A stretch of 57,909 bases of DNA. Origin: Nostoc sp. LEGE 06077 (GTDB taxonomy: Bacteria; Cyanobacteriota; Cyanobacteriia; Cyanobacteriales; Nostocaceae). The stretch is taken from NCBI RefSeq assembly GCF_015207705.1, contig NZ_JADEWI010000047.1, positions 1 to 57,909 on the forward strand. The letters are read 5' to 3'. A model generated the notes under the pieces. The model had not been told where the DNA came from and did no database searches. It worked only from the letters and a program-made list of their open reading frames with translations. The first letter of the stretch is position 1, and each line of letters starts with the position of its first letter. Both the position numbers and the translations under genes were made by a program. This document shows positions 45,131 through 54,441 of the stretch, in pieces.

Positions 45131-45401
45131 GTAGTAGGGATTGGGGGAAAACAACCATTCTCATTTTTGATTGGGGTTTTTCCCTTAATTAGCTGTCTGA
45201 AAAGTCAGGTTATAGACTTACAAATTACGAATTAGTATAACGACCCTGGATTGCTAATGGCTAATAGATGATCACTGCATTGATTGTCAAAAATTAGCTA
45301 TTAGCATTCTAGATATTTTCGATGTGTATACATCTATATACTCAAATATTCATAGAAAGAATTGCCATCATCGCAATTTCTCAAATCAAGCAAAATTTTG
45401 C

Positions 45402-45812
45402 TTAGGGTAAAGAATTTATGACATCAATTTCTTTGCCGTCTTGATTCATCAACACAATGGGACGTTGATTTGGCGCAAATCTATATCCTTGCTGTTCTGT
45501 CATCGTTTTAGTTTGGCGGGGATCAAAATTGCGGACAAATTCTGCTTGTAAAGTACTTACTCGTCCTTCCATAATTTTGACTTCAGTGCGAACTTCGCGC
45601 AACCTTCCTTGCTGTGACCAATAATAAGGCAAAAGTTGTGTTAGCGCCGATGCAGCTGCTCCTAAAATTGCCAAATTAACTCCGATCTTAACTGTGGTTT
45701 CGAGAGCCATTATTTGATGAGAACGCTGGCGAAGATGCCGTTTTGGTCGAGGTGTAGTTCGAGGCTGCTGTATAGGTTGTAACGGCTGTCTAGATGGTTG
45801 GAAGGCGTTCAT
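45402..45812 (-). CDS. Single-pass membrane protein with FtsL/FtsB-like topology
   Basis: The 136-aa product has a basic, Pro/Gln/Arg-rich cytosolic head (residues 1-34). One transmembrane helix (about 41-62, VKIGVNLAILGAAASALTQLL) and a short coiled coil (LREVRTEVKIMEGRVSTLQAEFVRNF, about 71-96, named in part) follow, and a small tail with IVLMNQDGKEIDVI. This resembles the bitopic divisome proteins FtsL and FtsB in layout, but I see no sequence proof. It is probably a protein conserved in cyanobacteria. A start at residue 35 (MALETT) is an alternative. Confidence 0.65.
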   Translation of the reverse strand: MNAFQPSRQPLQPIQQPRTTPRPKRHLRQRSHQIMALETTVKIGVNLAILGAAASALTQLLPYYWSQQGRLREVRTEVKIMEGRVSTLQAEFVRNFDPRQTKTMTEQQGYRFAPNQRPIVLMNQDGKEIDVINSLP

Positions 45813-46109
45813 AATACTAAAAATAACTTTACTTGGAACAAGGTGATCAACAGTCTAATGTGCCTAATTAAAGCTGAAGTTAGCTGTCATATTACTTCAT
45901 TTTTCTGAGATTGCTACACGTATGTTATTTGTTAAAAAAATAACTTAATATACGTAAGCAATTAAAGGTTGACAGTTTGCGGTAACTAGCTATCATGCTT
46001 AAAAACTGCACCTTGTATCCCAGGATTATTAATCGTTTGTGATTTTATGTCAATTCCTCAGCAAGATGTTAATGGTTATCACCCCATACAGGTCATGATG
46101 GTGCATTCT

Positions 46110-46553
46110 TTAGCTATCGCCAGCCTCATCTTTGTGATATCCATTTCTCTCGCGTTTGAGACTTTCTTCTAACGCTTGAATTTGTTCACGACGGGCTTCC
46201 AATTCTAGAGAACGACGAGCCAAGTCTTGATTTTGCAAAGTTAGAGATTGTCTCCACTGTTCAGCACGTTCTGCTTCTTGTTGTAACAGTTCTGGGGTAA
46301 TGCCTGTAGTGAGGTAAGATTGAACTAAGCTCATTACCCAATTACTAGCTTCTTCTAACTTGGCGATTTCACCTATAGCAGAAAGTTCAACTAAAACCAG
46401 TAATCCTTCACTCATAGTTTTGCCTTTCCCCAAAAGAATAAAAGCTTCTTCAGGAATAATTGCCCAGAGGTGATCAGTTTCTTGACGTGCTAACAAGCGC
46501 AACTGGTACTGGTCTAAAAATTCGTTTTTATGTACCTGAGCTAGATATAGCAT
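46110..46553 (-). CDS. Conserved-type hypothetical protein with coiled-coil end
   Basis: The 147-aa protein has a compact N-terminal part (MLYLAQVHKNEFLDQYQLRLLARQ, named in part, to about residue 95) rich in hydrophobic strands and helices. A charged coiled coil (EAERAEQWRQSLTLQNQDL to KRERNG, about 98-140) follows. There is no signal, membrane helix or catalytic motif. It looks like a cytosolic structural or adaptor protein. It lies 171 bases behind valS on the same strand and could be in its transcript. Confidence 0.65.
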   Translation of the reverse strand: MLYLAQVHKNEFLDQYQLRLLARQETDHLWAIIPEEAFILLGKGKTMSEGLLVLVELSAIGEIAKLEEASNWVMSLVQSYLTTGITPELLQQEAERAEQWRQSLTLQNQDLARRSLELEARREQIQALEESLKRERNGYHKDEAGDS

Positions 46554-46723
46554 GATCGTCTTTTGGCTCCAGCTTACAATTAAAAATTAAAAAATAAGTA
46601 CAAAAATTTATATTAAACAACAAAATTAAAATACTGATTTTGTGTGAAAAATCATCATTGAGTAATGGGTAATTGCTGAGTGCCATTACCCATTACTGTG
46701 ATGCTAGACCATGCAGACAATAC

Positions 46724-49708
46724 CTACCGCAAAGTCTGAAGGCGATCGCGCAAAATTTCGGCTTGTTTTTCCGCCTCGGCTAAGGCATCTTTTGCTCCTT
46801 GTACTACTTCAGTTGGGGCTTTATCGACAAACTTAGGATTGCTTAACCTACCTCTGAGAGACTGGGCTTCGGCTTCAACTTTGCTGATGCTTTTCTCTAA
46901 TTTGGCACGTAGGGTTTCAATGTCAACTACACCAGTCAAGGGAATGACGACTTGAACTGTACCAATTACCCCAGCAATGGTTTGTTCGGAGGCTTGTATG
47001 GGTTCTAAAACTGCTGGCGGCTGTTGTTGTAAAGTAGTTACTGGTTTAGCTTTGGCAAACAATACACTGCGGGCAATAAACCAAATACTATAACCTAAAC
47101 CAACAATTTCAAAGAAAGTACCAGCCAGGGGAATTTGATTAACGGTGTGCGCCACAGCTAAACCTATTCTCAAAAACACCAGCCCTGCAATTACTAAGCC
47201 AATTGTCTTCCAACTCCACTGTTGTTTTGATGGCGCTAGAGTTTGGCTTTTTTGTACTTCAGCAAAAGTTAAAGTTTCTACCTTGGCTAAATCTTTGATA
47301 TACGCTTGTCCCGCCGTTAAAATCTGCTGTTCTTTGGGGCTATCAGTTTGCAAATTCACCTTCACTTTCGCCCCTGGCTTCACATCCGCCTCCGCCCGTA
47401 AATTACGAATCGTGCGGATAGTGCCAATTAATAGTTCAAACTGTTCTTCTAATGCAGCATTAATTAAGTTGGCATCGGCTTGAGGATAAGCTTGTAAAGC
47501 CAAAGTTTGTTGAGAATCTGCGGGTTGTTGGGTGAGGGTTTGCCAAATTTCCTCAGTGATGTGCGGCATAAAGGGATGTAGTAATTTTAAAATCCCTTCC
47601 AGTACGTAGGCGAGGACTTGTTGGGCGGCGCGGCGGGATGCGGGATTGGCACTTGGTTGTAAGCGGGATTTCACCAACTCAATATACCAGTCGCAAAAAT
47701 CGCCCCAAATAAATTCGTAAATTCCCTTGGCTGCTTCCCCTAAACCGTAGTTATTAATGTAATTGGTAGTTTGGTTAATAACTTGATGATAGCGAGACAG
47801 AATCCAGCGATCGCTTAGTTCACTAGCAACAGGTTGACCTAATTGTGCAGGGGTCTGTCCATCCAAATTCATCATTACGAACCGCGCCGCATTCCACAAC
47901 TTGTTGGCGAAGTTGCGAGAAGCTTGCACGGATGCTGATTCATCCTTGTCGCGATCGTATTCTAAGCGGATATCTTGACCAGCACCAGCAACTTCCTTCA
48001 CTAAGGTGTAGCGTAAGGCATCTGTACCATATTTATCAATTAATAATAATGGGTCAATGCCATTACCTTTAGTCTTAGACATTTTCTGACCTTTTTCATC
48101 CAGCACTAACCCGTGGATGTAAACATCATGAAACGGCATTTTCCCGGTGAAATGACCAGCCATCATCGTCATTCTGGCTACCCAGAAAAAGATAATGTCA
48201 AAACCTGTCACTAAGGTAGTCGTCGGGTAATACTTAGCTAAATCGGGGGTTTGTTCTGGCCAGCCCAAAGTAGAAAACGGCCACAGTCCCGAAGAAAACC
48301 AAGTATCTAATACATCTGGGTCTTGTTGTAGCTGAACATTTTCACCAAATTGGGCTTTCGCTTTTTCCCACGCCTCATCAGCAGATTTCGCCACTACAAA
48401 CGGCGTAGTATCAGTAATTTGTCCGTTGGTTTCACTCACAGCGTACCAAGCGGGAATTTGATGTCCCCACCACAATTGACGGGAGATACACCAATCTCGC
48501 AGACTCACCAACCAATCACGATAAACCTTCGTCCAGCGTTGAGGAACAAACTCAGGAGAATTTTGTTGGTCGAGGAATTCTAAAGCGTTGTCCGCCATTG
48601 GGCGAATTTTGACAAACCATTGAGTAGACAGGAGAGGTTCAATGGGAACTTTACCGCGATCGCTATAAGGAACGGTATGCTTATAATCTTCAATTTTGAC
48701 TAAAACCCCATCAGTTTCCAGACGCGAAACTACATTCTTTCGCGCCACAAAGCGGTCTTGTCCTTGAAACTCCCCAGCATTGGCATTCAGAGTCCCATCC
48801 TTATTCAAAATATTAATAAACGGCAAATTGTGACGCTTACCCATTTCAAAATCATTGGGATCATGGGCTGGAGTGACCTTCACACAACCAGTACCGAAAG
48901 TTGGGTCAACCAATTCATCGCCAATAATCGGAATTTCGCGCTGCATAATTGGCAAAGTCAAAGTTTTACCAATCAGATGCTTATATCTATCATCATTGGG
49001 ATTCACCGCCACCCCAGTATCACCCAGCATCGTTTCTGGCCGAGTCGTCGCCACCTCAACATAACCAGAGCCATCTGTCAGCGGATAGCGAAAATGCCAA
49101 AGATTGCCATCAACCTCTTGTTTTTCCACCTCCACATCCGACACCGCCGACTGAGTAGCCGGACACCAGTTCACCAAATATTCACCACGATAAATTAACC
49201 CTTCCTGGTAAAGACTCACAAAAGCTTCCACCACAGCTTTAGATAAGCCCTCATCTAGCGTGAACCGTTCCCGCGACCAGTCCACCGACACACCCAAGCG
49301 GCGTAACTGATTCACAATTGTGCCACCAGACTCCGCCTTCCACTGCCAAGCGCGTTCAAGAAATTCCTCACGCCCCAACTCAGCGCGAGTTTTACCCTCT
49401 TTTTTGAGTTGTCTTTCTAGCATCGTATGTACAGCGATACTCGCGTGGTCAGTTCCCGGTAGCCACAAAGTATTACGTCCCTGCATCCGGTGATAACGCA
49501 CCAGCACATCAATCAGCGCACTTTCAAAGGCGTGACCCATGTGCAAACTGCCAGTAACATTGGGCGGCGGAATCACCACACAATAAGGTTCACCGCCGTG
49601 ATTCGGGTCAGCTTTATAAACTTGGTTTTCTTCCCAGAATTTTTGCCACTTAGCTTCAGTGGTAAACGGATCGTAGAGACTGGGGAGATTTGAGATAGTT
49701 GCGGTCAT
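46724..49708 (-). CDS. valS: Valyl-tRNA synthetase with CAAD membrane domain
   Basis: The 994-aa class I synthetase has [15 protein letters not shown] (HIGH site, about 48-62), an editing domain ([17 protein letters not shown]), the catalytic KMSKTKGN loop and an anticodon-binding helical domain (about 620-780). Residues about 826-892 are an insertion with two hydrophobic helices ([17 protein letters not shown] and [20 protein letters not shown]). This is the CAAD domain, known from a set of cyanobacterial synthetases, which anchors them in thylakoid membranes. The usual C-terminal coiled-coil arm ([20 protein letters not shown] to the end) follows. It charges tRNA-Val. No other CAAD protein lies in the window. 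Confidence 0.95.
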   Translation of the reverse strand: MTATISNLPSLYDPFTTEAKWQKFWEENQVYKADPNHGGEPYCVVIPPPNVTGSLHMGHAFESALIDVLVRYHRMQGRNTLWLPGTDHASIAVHTMLERQLKKEGKTRAELGREEFLERAWQWKAESGGTIVNQLRRLGVSVDWSRERFTLDEGLSKAVVEAFVSLYQEGLIYRGEYLVNWCPATQSAVSDVEVEKQEVDGNLWHFRYPLTDGSGYVEVATTRPETMLGDTGVAVNPNDDRYKHLIGKTLTLPIMQREIPIIGDELVDPTFGTGCVKVTPAHDPNDFEMGKRHNLPFINILNKDGTLNANAGEFQGQDRFVARKNVVSRLETDGVLVKIEDYKHTVPYSDRGKVPIEPLLSTQWFVKIRPMADNALEFLDQQNSPEFVPQRWTKVYRDWLVSLRDWCISRQLWWGHQIPAWYAVSETNGQITDTTPFVVAKSADEAWEKAKAQFGENVQLQQDPDVLDTWFSSGLWPFSTLGWPEQTPDLAKYYPTTTLVTGFDIIFFWVARMTMMAGHFTGKMPFHDVYIHGLVLDEKGQKMSKTKGNGIDPLLLIDKYGTDALRYTLVKEVAGAGQDIRLEYDRDKDESASVQASRNFANKLWNAARFVMMNLDGQTPAQLGQPVASELSDRWILSRYHQVINQTTNYINNYGLGEAAKGIYEFIWGDFCDWYIELVKSRLQPSANPASRRAAQQVLAYVLEGILKLLHPFMPHITEEIWQTLTQQPADSQQTLALQAYPQADANLINAALEEQFELLIGTIRTIRNLRAEADVKPGAKVKVNLQTDSPKEQQILTAGQAYIKDLAKVETLTFAEVQKSQTLAPSKQQWSWKTIGLVIAGLVFLRIGLAVAHTVNQIPLAGTFFEIVGLGYSIWFIARSVLFAKAKPVTTLQQQPPAVLEPIQASEQTIAGVIGTVQVVIPLTGVVDIETLRAKLEKSISKVEAEAQSLRGRLSNPKFVDKAPTEVVQGAKDALAEAEKQAEILRDRLQTLR

Positions 49709-49766
49709 GCTGGGAAAATTAACTGTGGAAGAACTTTAATAAATTTTGCCACAGGGTTGAGATGGG

Positions 49767-49804
49767 AACGAACCGCAAAGGACGCGAAGGGCGCAAAGGA
49801 AGAG
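49767..49804. repeat. Left 38-bp inverted repeat of the GxxExxY cassette
   Basis: This block matches the reverse complement of 50208-50245 at 35 of 38 positions. Internally it is three imperfect 9-mers (CGCAAAGGA, CGCGAAGGG, CGCAAAGGA). It ends 13 bases before the start codon of the enclosed gene. Confidence 0.88.
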
Positions 49805-49817
49805 AGGAAAAGATAAG

Positions 49818-50207
49818 ATGAGACATTTAAATGAGCAGTTAGAGAAATTATCTTACGAAGTAATTGGGGCAGCCATTGAGGTACATAAAGTTTTAGGTGC
49901 TGGGTTTTTGGAGGAAGTGTATCACAAGGCTTTGAGAGAAGAATTTATCATGCGTGGAATTCCTCACAAGTTTGAATATCCAGTGAAAATACACTATAAA
50001 GGTCGTCCAGTAGGTGAAGGGAAATTAGATTTTTTAGTTGGAGACTCTTTAATTATTGAATTGAAAGCTGTACAAAACTTAACGCCTCTTCACGAAGCTC
50101 AAGTCCTCTCCTACCTTAAAATGACTAACTACCCTTTAGCTTTACTCATCAACTTCAACGTTACTCTTCTCAAAGACGGCATCAAACGCATAATCCTCTC
50201 TTCTTAA
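49818..50207 (+). CDS. GxxExxY-family protein (PD-(D/E)xK nuclease-like)
   Basis: The 129-aa protein contains the name-giving motif G29-x2-E32-x2-Y35 (GFLEEVYHKAL) after the leader YEVIGAAIEVHKVLG. A nuclease-type core follows with Asp71 (GKLDFLVGD) and Glu81-x-Lys83 (IIELKAV), the PD-(D/E)xK arrangement. The length is normal for the family. Its biological role is not established. It is the only gene in a 479-base unit bounded by near-perfect 38-bp inverted repeats: the left repeat ends 13 bases before the ATG and the right one begins at the base after the TAA. The arrangement suggests a small mobile or repeat-associated cassette. Confidence 0.9.
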   Translation: MRHLNEQLEKLSYEVIGAAIEVHKVLGAGFLEEVYHKALREEFIMRGIPHKFEYPVKIHYKGRPVGEGKLDFLVGDSLIIELKAVQNLTPLHEAQVLSYLKMTNYPLALLINFNVTLLKDGIKRIILSS

Positions 50208-50245
50208 CTCTTCCTTTGTGTCCTTCGCGTCCTTTGCGGGTCGTT
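50208..50245. repeat. Right 38-bp inverted repeat of the GxxExxY cassette
   Basis: This is the mate of 49767-49804 (three mismatches). It starts directly after the stop codon of the GxxExxY gene and ends nine bases before the start of the transporter gene. It could also form a transcript-end structure with the left copy. Confidence 0.88.
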
Positions 50246-50254
50246 AACTAAAAT

Positions 50255-51523
50255 ATGTCACGTTCACCTTCCCCCTGGCTGTACATCCCCACCTTATATT
50301 TCGCCTCCGGTGTACCTTACATTATCATCAACACAGTCTCCGTCATCTTTTACAAAAAACTCGGCGTAGACAACACCCAAATTGCCGTGTGGACAAGTCT
50401 GCTTTATCTCCCTTGGGTCATTAAAATGTTCTGGGGGCCAATTGTTGATACTTATTCCACCAAACGCACCTGGATACTGTATACCCAACTAGCAATGTTC
50501 TGTTGCTTGGGTTTAATTGCCTTTTGCTTACAATTACCTAATTTCTTTTTTATCTCTCTCGCAGCCTTAACAGTGGGAGCATTTATTTCCGCTACTTATG
50601 ATATCGCTACAGATGGCTTTTATCTATTAGCTTTAAGCCCCGAACAGCAAGCCTTTTTTGTCGGTATTCGCTCGCTATTTTATCGACTTGCGGTGATTTT
50701 TGGTTCGGGACTATTAGTTGTGTTAGCTGGTCAACTGGAAGGATATCTCAACAATATTCCCTTAAGCTGGACTTTAGCGATTGGTTTCTCGGCGGTAGTT
50801 TTAGCCATACTTTGTATTTTTCATCGCTTCAGTTTACCTTTACCAGATGCAGATAAACCAAGACAATTACAAAACACAGATAAGATACCATTTTGGACAA
50901 TTATTAGTTCCTATTTTGCCCAAGAAAAAATTCCAGTCATCTTAGCATTTATTTTACTTTACCGATTTGGTGAGGCAATGCTTGTCAAGTTTGCTTCTTT
51001 ATTTTTGTTAGATAAACCAGAAGTGGGCGGGCTAGGTTTATCGACATCAGATGTTGGTTTAGTATACGGCACATTTGGTGTGATATCACTGATTGCAGGT
51101 GGAATATTAGGAGGACTAGTAATTGCTAAATATGGCTTAAAAAGATGTTTATTTCCTATGGCTTTAGCCTTGAACTTGCCAGATTTATTTTATGTATATA
51201 TGGCTTATCATCAACCTTCGTTGAACTTAGTTTATCCGCTAGTTTCATTAGAGCAATTTGGTTATGGTTTTGGGTTTACAGCTTTTAGTGTTTACTTAAT
51301 GTATATTTCTCAAGGCGAATATAAAACCTCGCATTTTGCTATATCTACTGGCATTATGGCTTTAGGAATGATGCTACCCGGAATCGTCAGCGGCTATTTA
51401 CAACCATTATTAGGATATCCATTGTTTTTTAGCTTAGTTTGTTTACTAACTATTCCCGGAATGATTGTTTTATTTTTCCTTCCTTTAAAAGCAGAAGCAC
51501 AGAAAAAATCTCCTGCACATTAA
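50255..51523 (+). CDS. MFS transporter, AmpG-like
   Basis: The 422-aa protein has twelve hydrophobic segments. It has the MFS layout with FASGVPYIIINTVSVIFYKKLG at the start, LPWVIKMFWGPIVDTYSTKR in the first cytosolic loop (read in part) and ATYDIATDGFYLLAL in helix 4. These features are typical of AmpG/PAT2-type permeases, which bring anhydro-muropeptides into the cytosol. The next gene, a GlcNAc-kinase-like protein, starts six bases after its stop, so the pair is one transcriptional unit and supports a role in amino-sugar or wall-fragment uptake. The start is nine bases behind the right inverted repeat of the GxxExxY cassette. Confidence 0.82.
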   Translation: MSRSPSPWLYIPTLYFASGVPYIIINTVSVIFYKKLGVDNTQIAVWTSLLYLPWVIKMFWGPIVDTYSTKRTWILYTQLAMFCCLGLIAFCLQLPNFFFISLAALTVGAFISATYDIATDGFYLLALSPEQQAFFVGIRSLFYRLAVIFGSGLLVVLAGQLEGYLNNIPLSWTLAIGFSAVVLAILCIFHRFSLPLPDADKPRQLQNTDKIPFWTIISSYFAQEKIPVILAFILLYRFGEAMLVKFASLFLLDKPEVGGLGLSTSDVGLVYGTFGVISLIAGGILGGLVIAKYGLKRCLFPMALALNLPDLFYVYMAYHQPSLNLVYPLVSLEQFGYGFGFTAFSVYLMYISQGEYKTSHFAISTGIMALGMMLPGIVSGYLQPLLGYPLFFSLVCLLTIPGMIVLFFLPLKAEAQKKSPAH

Positions 51524-51529
51524 GAAGCT

Positions 51530-52471
51530 ATGAGTTATGTTTTAGGAATAGATGGTGGTGGGAGCAAAACTGTATGTATTTTGATGGATGATAGTCGTCA
51601 AGTGCTGGGACGTGGCGAAGCAGGCGCATCAAATTATCAAAGTATCGGTATTGCAGCAGCAGCCAAAGCAATTCACTTTGCTATTGAAGCATTAAAGTTA
51701 ACAAATACAATCAAAATTTCAGCCATCTGCTTAGGTTTAGCAGGCGTTGGACGTTCGGGAGATATTGAAGTAGTTAGAAGTATGGTGCAGGAATTACAAA
51801 AGAGTCAATTCTTGCCAATTACTTGGGATTTACAGCCAGCTAATATTATCATTTGTCATGATGCTTTGATTGCTTTAGTTGGCGGAGTTGGTCATGATGT
51901 GGGAATTGTCGTGGCTGCGGGTACTGGTTCCATAATTTTTGGTCGAAATCAACAAGGGAAAACTAAACGAGTCGGCGGTTGGGGGTACATTTTAGGTGAT
52001 GAAGGAAGCGCCTATAAAATCGCTGTTACTGGTATGCAAGCAGCACTAAAATCCTATGATGGGAGGGAAATGCAAACGAGTTTAGTAGAAGATTTTAAAC
52101 AGCATCTTGGTTTGCAGAATATAGAAGAATTAATCGAAGTAATATATCGGAGAGGATGGGGAGTTAAAGAAATAGCATCTTTAGCGCCAATTGTAGATTT
52201 AGCAGCATCTTCTGGTGATGAATTAGCTAATAATGTAATTGACGATGCTGTTGAAGAGTTTGTAATAGCCACATCTACAGTTATTGATGCACTTTTTAGT
52301 TCTAATTCAAGTTGTGAAATAGTCATAACAGGTAGTGTGTGGCGGGGTAAATCTCAAATACATGAGAGATTTACAACAGCTACAGTTAATCAGTTTCCGC
52401 AGGTAAAGGTAATTTTCCCAAGGTATGAACCTGCTTATGGTGCTGGGTTATTAGCTTTGCAGAGCTTATAA
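51530..52471 (+). CDS. N-acetylglucosamine-kinase-like ATPase (BadF/BadG family)
   Basis: The 313-aa product shows the actin/hexokinase-fold motifs: phosphate loop LGIDGGGSKTVCILMDD (residues 4-20), GLAGVGRSGD, VVAAGTGSIIFGRN and RVGGWGYILGDEGSAY. The last is characteristic of the NagK/MurK branch that phosphorylates GlcNAc or MurNAc in the cytosol. SCEIVITGSVWRGK is the adenosine-binding end. Spacing of six bases to the AmpG-like gene fits a pathway in which imported wall sugars are phosphorylated; AnmK at 8.4-9.6 kb would handle the anhydro sugar. Confidence 0.86.
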   Translation: MSYVLGIDGGGSKTVCILMDDSRQVLGRGEAGASNYQSIGIAAAAKAIHFAIEALKLTNTIKISAICLGLAGVGRSGDIEVVRSMVQELQKSQFLPITWDLQPANIIICHDALIALVGGVGHDVGIVVAAGTGSIIFGRNQQGKTKRVGGWGYILGDEGSAYKIAVTGMQAALKSYDGREMQTSLVEDFKQHLGLQNIEELIEVIYRRGWGVKEIASLAPIVDLAASSGDELANNVIDDAVEEFVIATSTVIDALFSSNSSCEIVITGSVWRGKSQIHERFTTATVNQFPQVKVIFPRYEPAYGAGLLALQSL

Positions 52472-52546
52472 AATATTGGATTAAAAATTTAATTAATCTA
52501 TATTAAAATTTTGATTAACTTCTAATATCTAATTTCCATAATCCAG

Positions 52547-53365
52547 GTGCAAACTGACAAAATATTCTATAACTTATTTCAATCTTTCCCTAGCATATTT
52601 TTTGCTATCATTGGCAAAACAAATGTCAATGCTAGTATTTATAAATTTGTTTCTGTTGAAATTAAAGATACTGCCTTTCGTATTGATGGAGTATTCATCC
52701 CCAACAATGAAAGTATAGAACAACCTTTATACTTTGTCGAAGTCCAGTTTCAACTGGATGCAAATTTTTATAGGCGTTTTTTTGCTGAGATATTTCTTTA
52801 CCTGCGGCAAAATCCATCTGTCAATTTTTGGCGTGCTGTTGTTATTTATCCTCAAGGCAGTTTAGATCCAAATGATCAACAGCCTTATCGTTTGCTGCTG
52901 GATAGTTCCCAAGTACAACGCATCTATTTAGATGAATTGGGTGCAGTAGCAGAAAATTCACTGCAAATGTCTATTGTGCAATTGATTATTGCCAGTGAAG
53001 AAACAGCAGTTAACCAAGGTAGAGACTTAATTTTACAAGCAAGAGAGCAACTGACAGATGAAACGACCAAAAAACAAATTGTAGAATTGATAGAAACTAT
53101 CCTGTTGTACAAGTTAACTCAGTTAAGCCGGGAGGAGTTGGCAGCAATGTTAGGTATAGATGACGAATTTAAAAAGACTAGAATGTATCAGTCTATCAAG
53201 CAGGACGGCTTAGAAGAAGGTCGTCAAGAAGGTCGCCAAGAAGGCCGGAGGGAAGTGAAGCTAGAAACTGTACCTCGGTTGTTGGCTTTGGGTTTGAGTG
53301 TAGAACAAGTAGCACAAGCTTTAGAGTTAACAGTAGAGCAAGTGCAGCAAGCAGCTGATAATTAG
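52547..53365 (+). CDS. Rpn/DUF2887-type PD-(D/E)xK protein
   Basis: The 272-aa protein begins MQTDKIFYNLFQSFPSIFF with a GTG start and no strong ribosome site. The nuclease-like core has Asp in AFRIDGVFIP and Glu in YFVEVQFQLD (the E-x-Q variant of the PD-(D/E)xK site). YRRFFAEIFLYLRQNPSVNFW follows (read in part). The C-terminal half holds a helical REELAAMLG element, EGRQEGRQEGRREV repeats and a VEQVAQALELTVEQVQQ tail, as in the transposase-derived Rpn families common in Nostoc. Whether it cuts DNA is unknown; related Rpn proteins promote recombination. Confidence 0.85.
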   Translation: MQTDKIFYNLFQSFPSIFFAIIGKTNVNASIYKFVSVEIKDTAFRIDGVFIPNNESIEQPLYFVEVQFQLDANFYRRFFAEIFLYLRQNPSVNFWRAVVIYPQGSLDPNDQQPYRLLLDSSQVQRIYLDELGAVAENSLQMSIVQLIIASEETAVNQGRDLILQAREQLTDETTKKQIVELIETILLYKLTQLSREELAAMLGIDDEFKKTRMYQSIKQDGLEEGRQEGRQEGRREVKLETVPRLLALGLSVEQVAQALELTVEQVQQAADN

Positions 53366-53410
53366 TCTGTCTGATGCTATCAGCTGCTTACTTTATTTCA
53401 ATTTTTAGCT

Positions 53411-53650
53411 TTACATCTTGCCGTGTTGCAACACTTGTTGCAGATGCTGGCGAATTTCTTGTGCGTGTTCTATATCAGACTGGCGCAGTTTTTGGAATAA
53501 TTCTACGCAAGGCTGAGAGTTTGCTTGTTGTGCATCTTGGATGTAGGTGTCATAAGCTTTGACTGCTTCAGCTTTATTGTGCAGTACTGTGACAAAATCG
53601 TACTCTAGGTTACTGATAGGTTCTTGAGATTGTCCGTTACCTGTAGTCAT
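53411..53650 (-). CDS. Small helical protein with ferritin-like pattern
   Basis: The 79-aa product has a good ribosome site (GAGGA) before its ATG. It consists of two helices: NLEYDFVTVLHNKAEAVKAY (14-33) and CVELFQKLRQSDIEHAQEIR (48-67). The E-x2-H in DIEHAQEI and the His in VLHNKAE recall half of a ferritin-like four-helix bundle, so a dimer could bind metal; this is inference. It is the type of small protein found next to stress genes in cyanobacteria. No transmembrane part is present. The family name is not known to me. Confidence 0.7.
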   Translation of the reverse strand: MTTGNGQSQEPISNLEYDFVTVLHNKAEAVKAYDTYIQDAQQANSQPCVELFQKLRQSDIEHAQEIRQHLQQVLQHGKM

Positions 53651-53732
53651 ATATTTATCCTCATGTAGGTTTCTATCTCATTTCTACTTACCCTACAAGT
53701 GCAGTTCATCTCCCTAAAAGCGTAGAAAAAAG

Positions 53733-53756
53733 CACAAAGGCTGCTAACGCAGCCTT
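53733..53756 (-). terminator. Terminator of the PsiE-like gene
   Basis: AAGGCTGC (53737-53744) pairs with GCAGCCTT (53749-53756) over a TAAC loop. On the minus strand it is followed by TTGTGC and a T-run. It lies 50 bases behind the stop of the gene at 53807. Confidence 0.65.
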
Positions 53757-53806
53757 CAACAAAAGTTGAGTTTTTATAACCACAGAGTTATCACCTATTG
53801 GGTAAT

Positions 53807-54355
53807 TTATGTCAGGGGTTGATTTTTATCACACTTATGTGAATACCGGAATTCTAGTTCGTCTTGTTTTTCTCTACCTCCTTGATAGACAATAGGACAG
53901 AATTTGGTATTAGCACTCATACAATCCATATGTGGTGTTTTGGCACATACAAGCAATAGACTTCCCAAGACAAATAATAAGCCGCAAATTGCAGCCGTTT
54001 GAATCCAAGAAATTTCTAAGGCTCCGTGAACAACTACTTCTCGGAGAACTGAAACAATTGTGACTTCAACTGCTACACCCACAGAAATACTATGTTCCTG
54101 CAAGTAAATCATTAATAGTCGAAATAACTCAACTAAAATCAAGACAAAGAGTATTTTGGCAGTGACGTGTTTATAGTCTAATGTTTGTGTTAGGGCAACA
54201 AATATGCCCAATATTTGCATAATCATGACTGCAAATAAAGTTAAGCACAAGACAATCACAAGTAAGTCTTGAAAAGCTTCCATGTTACGAGCAATTGAAT
54301 GTCGATCCAGCCAGCGATCGCAAAATAAAAATCGACTCTTGAAGCGCTTTTGCAT
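53807..54355 (-). CDS. PsiE-family membrane protein
   Basis: The 182-aa protein has four hydrophobic helices (about 28-52, 62-83, 92-112 and 118-140) and the PsiE-type stretch FRLLMIYLQEHSISVGVAVE. VSVLREVVVHG follows. PsiE proteins are named for phosphate-starvation induction in E. coli; their activity is unknown. Members with a long hydrophilic C-terminus, as here (three Cys in CAKTPHMDCMSANTKFC and a basic end), are seen in cyanobacteria. A start at residue 25 (MEAFQDLLVIV) would remove the basic N-terminal stretch. A hairpin terminator follows; the gene is probably alone. Confidence 0.8.
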   Translation of the reverse strand: MQKRFKSRFLFCDRWLDRHSIARNMEAFQDLLVIVLCLTLFAVMIMQILGIFVALTQTLDYKHVTAKILFVLILVELFRLLMIYLQEHSISVGVAVEVTIVSVLREVVVHGALEISWIQTAAICGLLFVLGSLLLVCAKTPHMDCMSANTKFCPIVYQGGREKQDELEFRYSHKCDKNQPLT

Positions 54356-54441
54356 TGGTATGTTCCCATTAGGTCAATTTCACACCACACCAGCTAGTCT
54401 ACCCATTACTTATATTTTGACCTAATGTTAAAATTTGCGCC

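Noticed and set aside
45402-45812. Assignment of the 136-aa protein as FtsL or FtsB
   Set aside because: Only topology agrees; no family motif can be seen, so it was left as an unnamed membrane protein.
48758-49198. 146-codon plus-strand ORF and shorter ones inside valS
   Set aside because: They are antisense to highly conserved valS codons; His/Ile/Ser-rich products look like mirror frames.
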